From: a virus
IMG/VR virus record: IMGVR_UViG_3300024265_000129
Coordinates: 1 to 38,580 of that record
Length of the DNA stretch: 38,580 nt
Reading direction: 5' to 3' (one strand)
The position numbers were made by a program, and so were the translations under genes. This document shows positions 1-9,635 of this stretch, one piece after another. Every line of letters starts with the position of its first letter. Position 1 is the stretch's first letter. The notes beneath the pieces were generated by a model, which was not told the origin of the DNA, made no database searches, and saw nothing but the letters and a program-made list of their open reading frames with translations.

Positions 1-3000
1 AAGCGGTTGGAAGATATTGACCATGCCCACTCTGATGGTCCCAACTGCCCATAAACATAATCAGCATTAGGTGTAACAATAAATTCATTTAATGCAGCAT
101 CAAAAAGGCCACGCACAGCTACGTTTACTGAGTTATTACTGTTCCAGTATGGCGGCAGAACGGCATCTGGAACATACCCATCCAGCGTGTCAGTAGCTTC
201 CATATTAACTGGAATGTAAGTGAACAAGATGGTTATTTGCCCAGCGATACCAGTTCCAGCGTCACCATTTGGTGCATCGTATCCAATTGGAACAATTCCA
301 GTTAGGATGTTTGTCCACATTGCCGCAAGCCACTTGCGTGTTAGAGTTGGGTCTAAATACTCCGCATCCCACCAAGTTGGTTTCGTTATATACCCTTGTA
401 ATACCCACGGCTCCAAATGCGGCAATGGTGTTCCATATACGTTGTTATATAGTGCTTCCCAATGGGCGATATCATTAGATGTTTCCAATCCCGTTACGGG
501 ATCAGTTGTGATATCAGTATACGCATAGTTCCATGTGAACGGATTGTTTTGCACGTATCCAGAATTGGTGAGGGGGGTTTGGATGTTTAACTCTCTCACA
601 TATCGGGAAAACTGCTCTTGTGATTTAAGATCATATGCAATATCATTTTGTGTAATGGAAAAATCAAATTTTGATGTAAAGTTAGGTGGTGTTGCCCCAC
701 TACCCAAAATTGAAAATAAGTCTTCTTCAACCCCCAACAATATGTTGGCATACAATAGTGTAATATCCAGCTCTTCCCAAACACTCAACGAGTTTAGGCG
801 ATACAGCGTTCTTGTTGACGCGGAAACATCTACTTCAATAACTAAATCTCCAGTTTCAACTGGATTATCGTCAATTAATGTTGGGAATGGATCTCCAACA
901 TTTATTGTTTCTAATGTGGTGTTTAGGGAAATTGTGTTAAATAAAATTGATAGTGCTGCTTGATTGAAATTAACATCCAGCCGGTGACCATCATGGTGTA
1001 CTAACTGCAAAATTTCTGTTGCTTCATCTATAAGTAGGTACGGTGTAAGTGATTGGGCAAGACCAAAGAAAGGAATGGTTGCTATCCAATTTTTTATACC
1101 TGCGCTGGTTGTTAAATCCCAAGTTGTACTATCGCCAAACCACTGGTCCAGCCTATCGTTTCTTTCAAATACAGTTTTAAGTTCTGCCTTAACGTATGTA
1201 GTCAGATCCTCAACATTATTAATGCCTGACTGGTTCAGATAATCCACTATATTGGCACTTAACATTTCACGTAAGCCATTCTGTAGTGAGTCATATTGTG
1301 CGTTGGCAAAAGATATAATATCAATCGGATTGGTGTTATTAACAAACATAGATGAAATAAGGGTATCCATTCCATCATTGTGTTCTTTGATGCTGCCCCC
1401 AAGTCCATAATTAACGGCTTGGTCTATATGATAAAAATTATTAAACCCACTATTAGATACGCCAATTGCTGTTTGTGCATCAATGATTGTACTAAAATGC
1501 CGGAAAATATCAGTCAGATTTACGTTTTTTCTGTTTTCGTGACTTACATTGAAATATAGTTGGTTTGGTATTTCCCAGAAACCATCAGCAACTACCGGAA
1601 TATATTGCTCCTTGCCAAGGCCGTGTTTCCATATGCTTTGATACTCGTTGTTTAGTTCTCTAGTATCATAATAGATGTATAACTCACCAGTTTCATCATC
1701 AACTAGCCCTTGTTCAAATTGATAATCTTGTGCGGGTTCATCAAAATCTATTTTCTGATCAATGGTGAGGAAGTACTCACCATCTTCTGCATCTCTGTAT
1801 CGGAACAGATTGCTTGCAAAAATAAATGGTTCATTATGTATATCGTATACATTGAACCACGGGTACTGGGCTCTTTCTGATTTAACTTGTTCTATCCTTC
1901 TGGTATCGACCAAGTTGAATAGTTCTACCCCAGATCCGGTGTTTACAATAACTGCTCTCTTGCCAATGTCCTCAATATCATATTCACCAAGTTCTATTCG
2001 TATAATGTCATCTTCTGTAATTTCAAACGTGGGTGCAAATATGATTCCCCCGGTGTAATCTGGGCTAAAATCAGATTGAACATCATTAAAATTACCATAC
2101 TGGCGAACATCATTAATGTATACCCTAATATCACCTTCTTGATAATCCTCAAACAAACACAAATCATGCAAAGAAGAATCAAGTATGAGCAACGCTCCAA
2201 AGATTGATGATCCGCCGGATAAAATTTTAAATTCTTGATATGCCAATCCCCAAAGGGTTGCTTTGGTTGCATCAGTACTACTTCCCACAAAATCACTTAG
2301 CATAGGGTTAGGTGTGGGTTCAACGCTTGACGCCAAAATGTTTTCAAGTCCTTGGAACTGCCAATGATAAGTTTCAACAGATATCCAATTATCACCCAAA
2401 GAGGTCGTTATTGGTGCTATATATGACCCTAAATCCACTGGATCACCCGGTGCTGGTATGGGTGTTTCTAAGAACATGCGGGTGACCCAACGAGAGTTTG
2501 GGGTTAGTTGAACAAACTCTGAGGATGCTACGTTTCTTTCACCAGTATTGAAACCAAAACTCCCAAATTTTATAGATACACCTTCAGTGAGGTCTGCTGT
2601 CAAATTTCCAAATTTATGATGAAACAGAATCGTTGTACCGTCTACGATAGTTATTTCGTCTCCATCAACTACCGTCGTGTCTATGATTTCGAAGAGTGTT
2701 GGTTCCTGTGTTGTGTCGGCATATGATACTTCGGTATTCCTACGATATTTCCATGTTTTATCAGCATATGAATGATGTGATAATTTAACAAATGGAAAGT
2801 ATTCTATTATTGGCTGTTGGGCTCTTAGTTTTCCTGTAAAGCTGTTTATCTCTGTGATATGAATCCATTTGTTTTCATCAACCCAATCATTATTTTGTGC
2901 TAAATCAATAAGATGAGCGTCATTGTTAATGTCTATTAAATATGAGTAACCATCTAGCATTACATCCCACGCGGAGAGGACACCCCATCTTTTCAGTTGA

Positions 3001-4493
3001 TCATTAGCGGTATCATACCAAAGTTGTCCAACCGAAAGAGCTGGTGGTTCCGTATCGCCTTCCATATCTGTTAACACTCGCTCACGAACGATGTCATATG
3101 ATATTGCAGTTTGATCGAAGAACACACGGTCCAAGCCAAGTTGATCTGATGTTAGCAAGTTTTCAATTATATAATCACCGGCAATACCCGTGTCATTAAT
3201 TCGTAGAATGTCCCCTACCCGATATGTGCCATCTAAAAAATCTTTAGCCCCATTCGTGTCGGTGAACACGTTAGAGCCTAACGTTGTTCCATCTAGTCCG
3301 TTGGTGGTTCTACTTAATAGGCTAATGTGTTTAACCCAAATGATATCGCCCATTTCATTATCGACACTGGCTTCCGCAAGGGATTGTGGAAACACTGAAA
3401 GTGAAAATGGGCCTCTACTATAAGGGGCATTGCAAATTTCGTTGTATTCAGATTCTACTGAGCGTATTAACGGCTTGGTGGATATTCGTGTCCAATCAAA
3501 CTCGGCGTCCGTGAAGTCTTCTGTTACTATGATTGAAGTAACGTTGTCCACTATATGAACTTCGCGTGTTTCAACACGCCAAAGCCTAATCGGTTGCGCA
3601 GTTGCGCTATCTTCGGTAGCAAACACATAATCTTTTGTAAACAAGTCAGTAAAGTCACCATCCACAAAGATCTTTCTACGATCTGCATCTATTCCTGTTA
3701 TTGGCAATTCAGTATTAGATACCTGCCCATAAATATCATTGACCCCCAGCACAATATCATAATCCCCTGTATCAAACACAAGATCAGTGGTGTTATCTAG
3801 AACGTTATATGACGAAGCGAGTACTTTTGCTGCTATAGGATTCACTAAAGCCCCAGACAAAATAGCAAGTTCTCCATCTCTAAATGTTGTAGTTAAGTTT
3901 TCTTCAACTTCGACAGTGTTAGTAAATTCGTCATAACTCACGATAGTGTGAATTGGCATTGATGTGGTAACTGCACGTAAAGTTTGTGTGTAACGCGCTT
4001 CTACCCAATTACAGTGATTTTTAATTGTAATATATTGTGGTGGATCATTGAGATCGGTTGATGCCCAAAAATAGTCTTGGTAATTGATTAATTTGTCTAT
4101 GTCTATAGGCGGAATCCAGTTGAATTGGAGACTGCTTCCCCATTCATTAAATCGGTCAAGATCCACGCCCAGTAAGGCTAACCTGTTCATAAAATCTTGG
4201 AACGATAGGAACCAGTCGAGGTTACCAACCTTATCATATACAATTGGCTGAAGCTGATTTGCTTGTCTATACTCGGTTGGTTCAATTATCTGACGTAATT
4301 CTGTGATAATTGATTCGTCTAGAGATCCTATAATACCTACGATTCGTTCCACTTCATCTTTAGTAAAGAACCGGTTAAACAGATTATGGTTTAGCCCTTC
4401 CAATAACTTAGCATTATCCAAGTTAATTGCTGGAAGCAGCTTATTTAAATCTGTTCCGGGTTTATTATAATCTGAAAGATTCTTGGCGCTCAC
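1..4493 (-). CDS. Giant baseplate-wedge-type structural protein (T4 gp7 position), partial
   Basis: One reading frame stays open from a GTG at 4493 to the window edge, at least 1497 codons, and its stop lies outside. I chose the GTG because it follows a late promoter box (GATAAATA, 4528-4535, minus) by about 35 bases and starts VSAKNLSDYNKPGTDLNKLL. The protein directly follows gp6, which is where T4 has gp7 (1032 aa), but it is already about half again as long. It has no transmembrane segment. It is rich in W, Y, D and N with short beta-like stretches, and the last visible part reads GPSEWAWSISSN. Very long structural proteins beside gp6 are known in marine T4-like phages. The role as wedge or tail-fibre-network protein is inferred from position; I do not recognise domains. 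Confidence 0.8.
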   Translation of the reverse strand, partial: MSAKNLSDYNKPGTDLNKLLPAINLDNAKLLEGLNHNLFNRFFTKDEVERIVGIIGSLDESIITELRQIIEPTEYRQANQLQPIVYDKVGNLDWFLSFQDFMNRLALLGVDLDRFNEWGSSLQFNWIPPIDIDKLINYQDYFWASTDLNDPPQYITIKNHCNWVEARYTQTLRAVTTSMPIHTIVSYDEFTNTVEVEENLTTTFRDGELAILSGALVNPIAAKVLASSYNVLDNTTDLVFDTGDYDIVLGVNDIYGQVSNTELPITGIDADRRKIFVDGDFTDLFTKDYVFATEDSATAQPIRLWRVETREVHIVDNVTSIIVTEDFTDAEFDWTRISTKPLIRSVESEYNEICNAPYSRGPFSLSVFPQSLAEASVDNEMGDIIWVKHISLLSRTTNGLDGTTLGSNVFTDTNGAKDFLDGTYRVGDILRINDTGIAGDYIIENLLTSDQLGLDRVFFDQTAISYDIVRERVLTDMEGDTEPPALSVGQLWYDTANDQLKRWGVLSAWDVMLDGYSYLIDINNDAHLIDLAQNNDWVDENKWIHITEINSFTGKLRAQQPIIEYFPFVKLSHHSYADKTWKYRRNTEVSYADTTQEPTLFEIIDTTVVDGDEITIVDGTTILFHHKFGNLTADLTEGVSIKFGSFGFNTGERNVASSEFVQLTPNSRWVTRMFLETPIPAPGDPVDLGSYIAPITTSLGDNWISVETYHWQFQGLENILASSVEPTPNPMLSDFVGSSTDATKATLWGLAYQEFKILSGGSSIFGALLILDSSLHDLCLFEDYQEGDIRVYINDVRQYGNFNDVQSDFSPDYTGGIIFAPTFEITEDDIIRIELGEYDIEDIGKRAVIVNTGSGVELFNLVDTRRIEQVKSERAQYPWFNVYDIHNEPFIFASNLFRYRDAEDGEYFLTIDQKIDFDEPAQDYQFEQGLVDDETGELYIYYDTRELNNEYQSIWKHGLGKEQYIPVVADGFWEIPNQLYFNVSHENRKNVNLTDIFRHFSTIIDAQTAIGVSNSGFNNFYHIDQAVNYGLGGSIKEHNDGMDTLISSMFVNNTNPIDIISFANAQYDSLQNGLREMLSANIVDYLNQSGINNVEDLTTYVKAELKTVFERNDRLDQWFGDSTTWDLTTSAGIKNWIATIPFFGLAQSLTPYLLIDEATEILQLVHHDGHRLDVNFNQAALSILFNTISLNTTLETINVGDPFPTLIDDNPVETGDLVIEVDVSASTRTLYRLNSLSVWEELDITLLYANILLGVEEDLFSILGSGATPPNFTSKFDFSITQNDIAYDLKSQEQFSRYVRELNIQTPLTNSGYVQNNPFTWNYAYTDITTDPVTGLETSNDIAHWEALYNNVYGTPLPHLEPWVLQGYITKPTWWDAEYLDPTLTRKWLAAMWTNILTGIVPIGYDAPNGDAGTGIAGQITILFTYIPVNMEATDTLDGYVPDAVLPPYWNSNNSVNVAVRGLFDAALNEFIVTPNADYVYGQLGPSEWAWSISSNR

Positions 4494-4527
4494 GAAAACC
4501 TCATACACAATATCAAGTGATTAGTAT

Positions 4528-4535
4528 TATTTATC
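4528..4535 (-). promoter_or_regulatory. Late promoter box GATAAATA
   Basis: On the minus strand this reads GATAAATA, matching the NATAAATA form of the T4/cyanophage late -10 box. It lies 35 bases upstream of the GTG start of the giant structural gene, in the 72-base gap after gp6. No -35 element is needed for gp55-dependent promoters. Confidence 0.5.
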
Positions 4536-4565
4536 TCACTTGCATGTGATGGAAAACCGTCATTT

Positions 4566-7472
4566 TTACTGGCGAAGAGTTTGGGGATCTAAAGACTCCA
4601 CTATTTCCACTTGGTCAACGGTGAAATCAACCTGAATTATTTCATCTTCTCGTGATAGTACTTGATATAAGTCACCAAATTCATTTGTGTTAAGTATCGG
4701 AACCAATACAACAGAATCCAGTGCTGTGGGTAAGGTAGAATGAATGAATGCTGACAGTTCTGAAAAATAGAAAGTTTCACCAAATTCCCATAATCTTATA
4801 TCAAAAAATTCAATTACTGCATCTACTATACTCGTCTTAATCTGATTATTACTGAGACTGCGGTCAGCAGAACGAATAACTTTGATTGTTGCTTGAACTT
4901 CTGTAGCAGCATTGGAACCAAACAATATCTTGATATTACCCGGATGTAATATCACAGTATCCGATATCATTTTATTTTCCAATAGCTCTTGATAATCCCC
5001 TCTAAGCTGGAATGGTGTTGGTGCTTCTGGTTCAGCAGATAGATTACCATTTAGCCATAATCTAAGATTTCTAGCGTACCCACGGGTTATAACATACATA
5101 TCTACAATATTAGAAGAGGCAGGATCTATTAAATGATACCTTGGTGTTCGGTGAAACCATGCAAAGTTGATTCCTTCCTTACCATTTTCTCTCTTCCATA
5201 ATTGGTCCACTTGGTTTGGATTGATTGCCTGATCTTCATTCCATTCCTCTTCCGGGTTGATACTTTGATATGCGGTTTGGAAAACCCACGGATCATTGAT
5301 TGTTTCCCTGTTAAAATAAACATAGTCTGTCGGGCCAAAGAGATAAGCTAGATCAACATCATCTGGGATGCCGTCACCATTGGCATCATCCGGCATGATA
5401 TATAATTTGTTAATATCGATCAATCCAGTATTTTCTCCGGTGTCTATTATTACTTGTCCCAATACATCAAAATCATAATTTTGTGTTAACAGGGCAGAAG
5501 CACCGGTATTAGCCATCAGTACAACCACTGTATCAAGATTGGTATTCAGAGTATCGGTGGTTATAACCGAGCCATCGCTAACATTCCAAAATTTTGTCTC
5601 TTGGCTATGAAAAATTATGCGTATTGATTCATAACATAGTTCCCAATCCGTACCAGCTAAAGAGGAAACACTGAACCAGTATTCGGTGCCAGTTAAGTCT
5701 TCCACCCATGCTGACCCGTTGAAATCAAAATATTTGGTGGACGGTTTATTATTAGTAGCGTCCACTAATCTACTTTCTATAAGAGTCCGTTCAGTTTCTG
5801 TGAACTCAGTTTTAATGGCCGTAGGTGCTATGCCCTCAATTATAAAGCGAGTAAAGAAAGCCCCAGAAGATAACAACGGTTCAATATGGTTGTCAATTAA
5901 TGAGGCAATCAATGCTTCGTGATTTGGTGGATCTTCATCAGGAAGCACACTTGAATAGATGGTTTCACATATTTCGTCAACGTCATCCTCAACGTTGAAG
6001 TATATCACCCCATCATCTCCAAATATCTTTACATTATCATAGCTTTCACTTGGGTCATGCCATGGAATGTACTTTGAGTCCCCAGCAAATGTTCGGTTAA
6101 CTGACCGCAATTTTAAAATGGTGTTATCTTGTAATAAGAATTCATTATAATCACGCCCATTAACCATACGGTCTTGTGTGTAATACACCGCTGGTGCTGT
6201 TTTTCGTATATGCTCTATATCCTCTGATGGAGCAGAATTTTGAATTGGGGTTAACAGTGACACGGTTAAATTAAAGGTTTGCTCTTTGGCCTCGGGGTCA
6301 TTGTATGTGAACGAACTTCCAACATCTTGTATAGCCGTTGTGGGAATTGGATTATCTGTGTTGGCCGATTCTCTTGACCATATTTCAAATGTTCCGTTTG
6401 GTATGTTTGCAAATTTTCCGTCACCAAATATCACACGGAACTGATCATCATCCAACGTCTCAATTTCATATCTGTTTCTGTTTGTTTCACTGGTGAACAC
6501 AATGTTTTGTCCACCAGCCGTATCAACCTCTATCCATTCTCCGAGACGAGTTTCAGCGTTGAAATCCTCACTATCCTCTAGAATTTCCCCGGTGTCTGGA
6601 TCAATATTATTAATGAAGATGTCAGTTTCGTTACTGTTTGAAAGAAGAACATCATATGTTTGGTTGGGGGTTATACCATCAAAAGATGTCTCAGTACGGG
6701 AAAGTGTACCTTGTTTCGTATACATGAAAAATCCGGTGTTCTCTGAAGAATCTCCCAATCCGTCATTCAAATATAAAACACCGAGGTTCAAATCTTTTTC
6801 TGGCCTTGTTTCTAATGGGCCAAATTCATTTAAATCAGAACCAACTAATTCCATTGGTAATGTTTCACTTGAAACTGTGATTGAGTATGGAAGGGTGTTA
6901 GTTGATAGGGAACTATTGATAAATTTATACTTCTCAAATAATACGTCTTGAACTTGTACCCGGTCAGATGGTGAGACAACCCCAAACTGTTGATCCAACA
7001 CCCTATTCATAATTAGGATAAACTGTTCTTTCCAATTATCATTGTTAGTGTCATTCCAGCGTATTGTGGAATTGGACAAATCATTGCCAGCCGAATCAAA
7101 CACGCGCTCAGTGGTGCTGACGCTGGTTAATTTAACTAATCCTCTGGCAGGTATGTTTCTATTAGAGTTGTAAGACAGTAACTTAGCTAAACGCAGGATG
7201 GATTCTTTTCTTTCAGCAGTAGAAATAAAATTCTCGTGGGCATTCATATCAAAACGATATGCATCCAATTCTGCCAAATATGCAAATAGTTCAAGAAGAG
7301 CAACTAGTTCAGAGCTTTCTATAAAGTCATTAAATTCTTCAGGATAGTATAATTTCAGATAATCAAGCATGGACTCCTTAATTGTCTGGAAATCCCATGC
7401 AGCAAAATTAACTTGTTGAAAAGCCTCATATGCTCTTTCCCAATTTTCTGCTCTGTTTATAACTCTAGTCAT
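4566..7472 (-). CDS. 6: Baseplate wedge protein gp6-like
   Basis: The protein has 968 aa and stops with TAA. The N terminus (TRVINRAENWERAYEAFQQVNFAAWDF, given here in part: VINRAENWERAYEAF) is followed by the helical segment YLKLYYPEEFNDFIESSE and LLELFAYLAELDAYRFDMNA. These are the hallmark opening of T4-like gp6 and related wedge proteins. T4 gp6 has 660 aa, so this one carries extra beta-rich insertions in the middle. gp6 dimers join neighbouring wedges and form the inner ring of the baseplate. It follows gp25 by 23 bases and precedes the giant gp7-position gene, which fits the wedge assembly set. The C-terminal part (IKTSIVDAVIEFFDIRLWEF and following) resembles the conserved end of the family. 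Confidence 0.88.
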   Translation of the reverse strand: MTRVINRAENWERAYEAFQQVNFAAWDFQTIKESMLDYLKLYYPEEFNDFIESSELVALLELFAYLAELDAYRFDMNAHENFISTAERKESILRLAKLLSYNSNRNIPARGLVKLTSVSTTERVFDSAGNDLSNSTIRWNDTNNDNWKEQFILIMNRVLDQQFGVVSPSDRVQVQDVLFEKYKFINSSLSTNTLPYSITVSSETLPMELVGSDLNEFGPLETRPEKDLNLGVLYLNDGLGDSSENTGFFMYTKQGTLSRTETSFDGITPNQTYDVLLSNSNETDIFINNIDPDTGEILEDSEDFNAETRLGEWIEVDTAGGQNIVFTSETNRNRYEIETLDDDQFRVIFGDGKFANIPNGTFEIWSRESANTDNPIPTTAIQDVGSSFTYNDPEAKEQTFNLTVSLLTPIQNSAPSEDIEHIRKTAPAVYYTQDRMVNGRDYNEFLLQDNTILKLRSVNRTFAGDSKYIPWHDPSESYDNVKIFGDDGVIYFNVEDDVDEICETIYSSVLPDEDPPNHEALIASLIDNHIEPLLSSGAFFTRFIIEGIAPTAIKTEFTETERTLIESRLVDATNNKPSTKYFDFNGSAWVEDLTGTEYWFSVSSLAGTDWELCYESIRIIFHSQETKFWNVSDGSVITTDTLNTNLDTVVVLMANTGASALLTQNYDFDVLGQVIIDTGENTGLIDINKLYIMPDDANGDGIPDDVDLAYLFGPTDYVYFNRETINDPWVFQTAYQSINPEEEWNEDQAINPNQVDQLWKRENGKEGINFAWFHRTPRYHLIDPASSNIVDMYVITRGYARNLRLWLNGNLSAEPEAPTPFQLRGDYQELLENKMISDTVILHPGNIKILFGSNAATEVQATIKVIRSADRSLSNNQIKTSIVDAVIEFFDIRLWEFGETFYFSELSAFIHSTLPTALDSVVLVPILNTNEFGDLYQVLSREDEIIQVDFTVDQVEIVESLDPQTLRQ

Positions 7473-7495
7473 GTTTCGGCCCGTTAATCATATAA

Positions 7496-7873
7496 TTAGT
7501 TTTCAAAGGTCAGATTGATGTGTAATGTATTGCGCAGATCCAACTCAACATAAAACAAACTGGCAGCAATTGCCATGATTCTATTTTCAAAGTCAGTAGC
7601 CATTACGTAATCATCTTCTGATAATAAAATAACTCTTGGGTCAAACCCAATTACCTCACGCACTTGGTCATTTATTAAAACGATAGTCGGGTCATCAAAT
7701 GGTTCAAACAATAAATCCTGTATATTAGTGCCATACCCACGGAAGCCAACACGTTCACCCTTTCTGGTGAAAATGTGGTTTAGTAAGTCCTGTTCAACCA
7801 TCTCAACATCAGTAAGTACAAACGACTTATCACGTTGCCAGCTCTTGAATGAAAACCCTCTATACACTGCCAT
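7496..7873 (-). CDS. 25: Baseplate wedge protein gp25-like
   Basis: The protein has 125 aa, close to T4 gp25 (132 aa), a member of the GPW/gp25 lysozyme-like fold family. The conserved core is visible: DVEMVEQDLLNHIFTRKGER, then GYGTNIQDLLFEPFDD. The EPR-like signature of the family appears here as the R-G-x-R-x-G-F run. gp25 caps the sheath-initiating end of the wedge next to gp6 and gp53. The gene starts at ATG 7873, sixteen bases after the expected start of transcription from a perfect late box on the same strand. It leads the gp25-gp6-giant protein group. Confidence 0.92.
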   Translation of the reverse strand: MAVYRGFSFKSWQRDKSFVLTDVEMVEQDLLNHIFTRKGERVGFRGYGTNIQDLLFEPFDDPTIVLINDQVREVIGFDPRVILLSEDDYVMATDFENRIMAIAASLFYVELDLRNTLHINLTFEN

Positions 7874-7895
7874 ATTTTTAACCTGATCTTTACTC

Positions 7896-7903
7896 TATTT
7901 ATA
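7896..7903 (-). promoter_or_regulatory. Late promoter box TATAAATA
   Basis: A perfect T4 late -10 box on the minus strand, 23 bases upstream of the gp25 ATG, inside the 34-base gap between gp5 and gp25. It probably drives gp25, gp6 and the giant gene late in infection. Confidence 0.75.
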
Positions 7904-7907
7904 TCTC

Positions 7908-9416
7908 TTACCGTCTCCAGAAAGGTCCACGTGTGATTGTATCAGTTCCTTCCACCTTTCCTATCGATTCTCTACCGTTTGTGCCGACATTATCGTATTG
8001 TTTAATCCAATCCACATTATTCAAATACCCAGAATTGAGGGAGTTAACTGTATCATTGGAATCCTGCATTAATACTCTTGGCCACGGCTCATGCTCTGGA
8101 ACTCTGTTTGTCCATGGGGATATTTGAGTTTCGTCTTCTTCCACCTCCGGGTTAGCTTCTAATGCTTCATCATTAATTTCTGTTGCATCATTAGCATCGT
8201 ATCCAGATCCTACAGCATTTACAGTTGTACCGGCTGAAGAACCAGTAGAGATAGTGTGCGCGTGACTATCAAAAACGGACACAAACGCATTAACTTCCCC
8301 AACAAATTCATCTAAGAAATCAATTTGGTCACGTACTGTAGTATCTTTCCCAGTTACTCGGAATCGTATATTTCCAGAATCAAAAATCACATCGTTTACT
8401 GCCGTGATATACGCGCTACTACCTACTTCTAAATTGTAATCTCCCCCCACACTTAAATCAACGTTACCGGTCTCAACACTTCCAAGAACGTCATTCTGAA
8501 TGTTGAAGCGTATATCGGCACCTACTGTTACGTTCAAGTCATCAGCAGCATGTAACCTAATTTCCCCGGTCCTAAGTTGGCTGGCAAGCGGTGTTTGTCC
8601 AGTTGCTTGTCCAGCATACATTGAAATATATGTCCCAGCCTTAAACCGTATTGATTCATCAGCAGAGAAATTTAAATCCTTACCGGAATGGATGGATAAT
8701 CTACGTTCAGCGAAGATGTCTATATTTCCAGAAGAATCCATTTCTAACCAGCTTTTACCACCACTGGCCGAAAAATACATACGTTCATTAGTATCATCCA
8801 ATATTATCTGATGACCACCAGTTGTTCTTATTCTAATGCGAGAGTTAAATGCACGGTCATCCATCTGAATGGAATGAAAGCCGGGAGTTGACCAAGAAAA
8901 CACACGAGATGCTAAGAATGATGCAATGTTCTTATATCCTGTCCAATCATATCCATGATCCCCGAGCTTTTGATCCACCCAACTATCAGGTTCGGCAGAT
9001 TTCATGGAAGCATTGTCACTATCAATGTATTCTTGTTTGTTGGTGGCTGGTGCTTCCTTTACAGAAGTGATTTGATAGTCTGCTGCTCTGGTTCTCCATT
9101 CAGCAGAACCCATTTGATACCCAAAGGCTTCTCGTAGTTGGGTGGCCGTTGGTTCAATGAAATCACCAGTTGATGACTGTGGACCTTGTACTTCATCATC
9201 AATGTGTTTAAATCTTCCATGCCCCAACGTATGAGTTTCTTGGTGACTGGGTAAACATCCAAGCCATATTCTACGTCGTGGATCACCGTTGATACATGCA
9301 ATAATAGCATGTGCCCCAATTTCTGGAATAGCCCAAAACCCATAATGTACTGGGCCAATAGTAGTTTCGCTTCCTTGTATATGTCCACGGGCATATGATT
9401 GGTTGTTAATTACCAA
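7908..9416 (-). CDS. 5: Baseplate hub/spike gp5-like, C-terminal part (after in-frame TGA)
   Basis: The frame has 502 aa and continues, in the same frame, the ORF that ends at 9417. The only separation is a TGA codon followed at once by TTG, which would have to serve as start; no Shine-Dalgarno sequence precedes it. The first 65 residues (YGFWAIPEIGAHAIIACING, then IWLGCLP) are the second half of the gp5 OB fold. Residues about 190-350 are repeated short strands (DIFAERRLSIHSGKDLNFS and similar) typical of the triple-stranded beta-helix needle. A lysozyme domain like that of T4 gp5 is absent, as in many marine relatives. The C terminus ends TITRGPFWRR. In the particle this would be the central membrane-piercing spike. 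It may be made by readthrough, by reinitiation, or be broken. Confidence 0.8.
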   Translation of the reverse strand: MVINNQSYARGHIQGSETTIGPVHYGFWAIPEIGAHAIIACINGDPRRRIWLGCLPSHQETHTLGHGRFKHIDDEVQGPQSSTGDFIEPTATQLREAFGYQMGSAEWRTRAADYQITSVKEAPATNKQEYIDSDNASMKSAEPDSWVDQKLGDHGYDWTGYKNIASFLASRVFSWSTPGFHSIQMDDRAFNSRIRIRTTGGHQIILDDTNERMYFSASGGKSWLEMDSSGNIDIFAERRLSIHSGKDLNFSADESIRFKAGTYISMYAGQATGQTPLASQLRTGEIRLHAADDLNVTVGADIRFNIQNDVLGSVETGNVDLSVGGDYNLEVGSSAYITAVNDVIFDSGNIRFRVTGKDTTVRDQIDFLDEFVGEVNAFVSVFDSHAHTISTGSSAGTTVNAVGSGYDANDATEINDEALEANPEVEEDETQISPWTNRVPEHEPWPRVLMQDSNDTVNSLNSGYLNNVDWIKQYDNVGTNGRESIGKVEGTDTITRGPFWRR

Positions 9417-9635
9417 TCATATCGGTGATACATACCCGGCCCACGGTAGGTGTAACAACTTTTTAGGGTCATCATTATATGATGGACAAAATATACGAAG
9501 TCTTCCTTGCTGTAAAGGATCATCGTTATCCACCACAACACCAACAGACATAACATCCGTTATGTCTGTTAGGTCCCCAGATTCTTTACTATTAGCAATA
9601 AAATCTTCAATTAGCCCATCAATCATTTCGTTCAT
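9417..9635 (-). CDS. gp5-like hub/spike, N-terminal OB-fold part
   Basis: This ORF has 72 aa. Residues about 29-47 (VGVVVDNDDPLQQGRLRI) match the first strands of the T4 gp5 OB fold (GVVEDRMDPLKLGRVRV in T4), and LPWAGYVSPI matches the LPW...P segment. The fold then breaks at TGA (9417-9419) and resumes in the next ORF without loss of frame. The ATG at 9635 overlaps the TAA of the tape-measure-like gene (TAATG), suggesting translational coupling. On its own this is half a domain, so it is best read as the N-terminal piece of one 575-residue gp5. Confidence 0.75.
   Translation of the reverse strand: MNEMIDGLIEDFIANSKESGDLTDITDVMSVGVVVDNDDPLQQGRLRIFCPSYNDDPKKLLHLPWAGYVSPI

Noticed and set aside
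7908-9635. UGA reassigned as a sense codon in this phage
   Set aside because: At least nine other genes end in TGA (for example at 13421, 21327, 23632, 26084, 26622), and several have the next start overlapping it, so TGA is a real stop. Only the gp5 case needs a special explanation.
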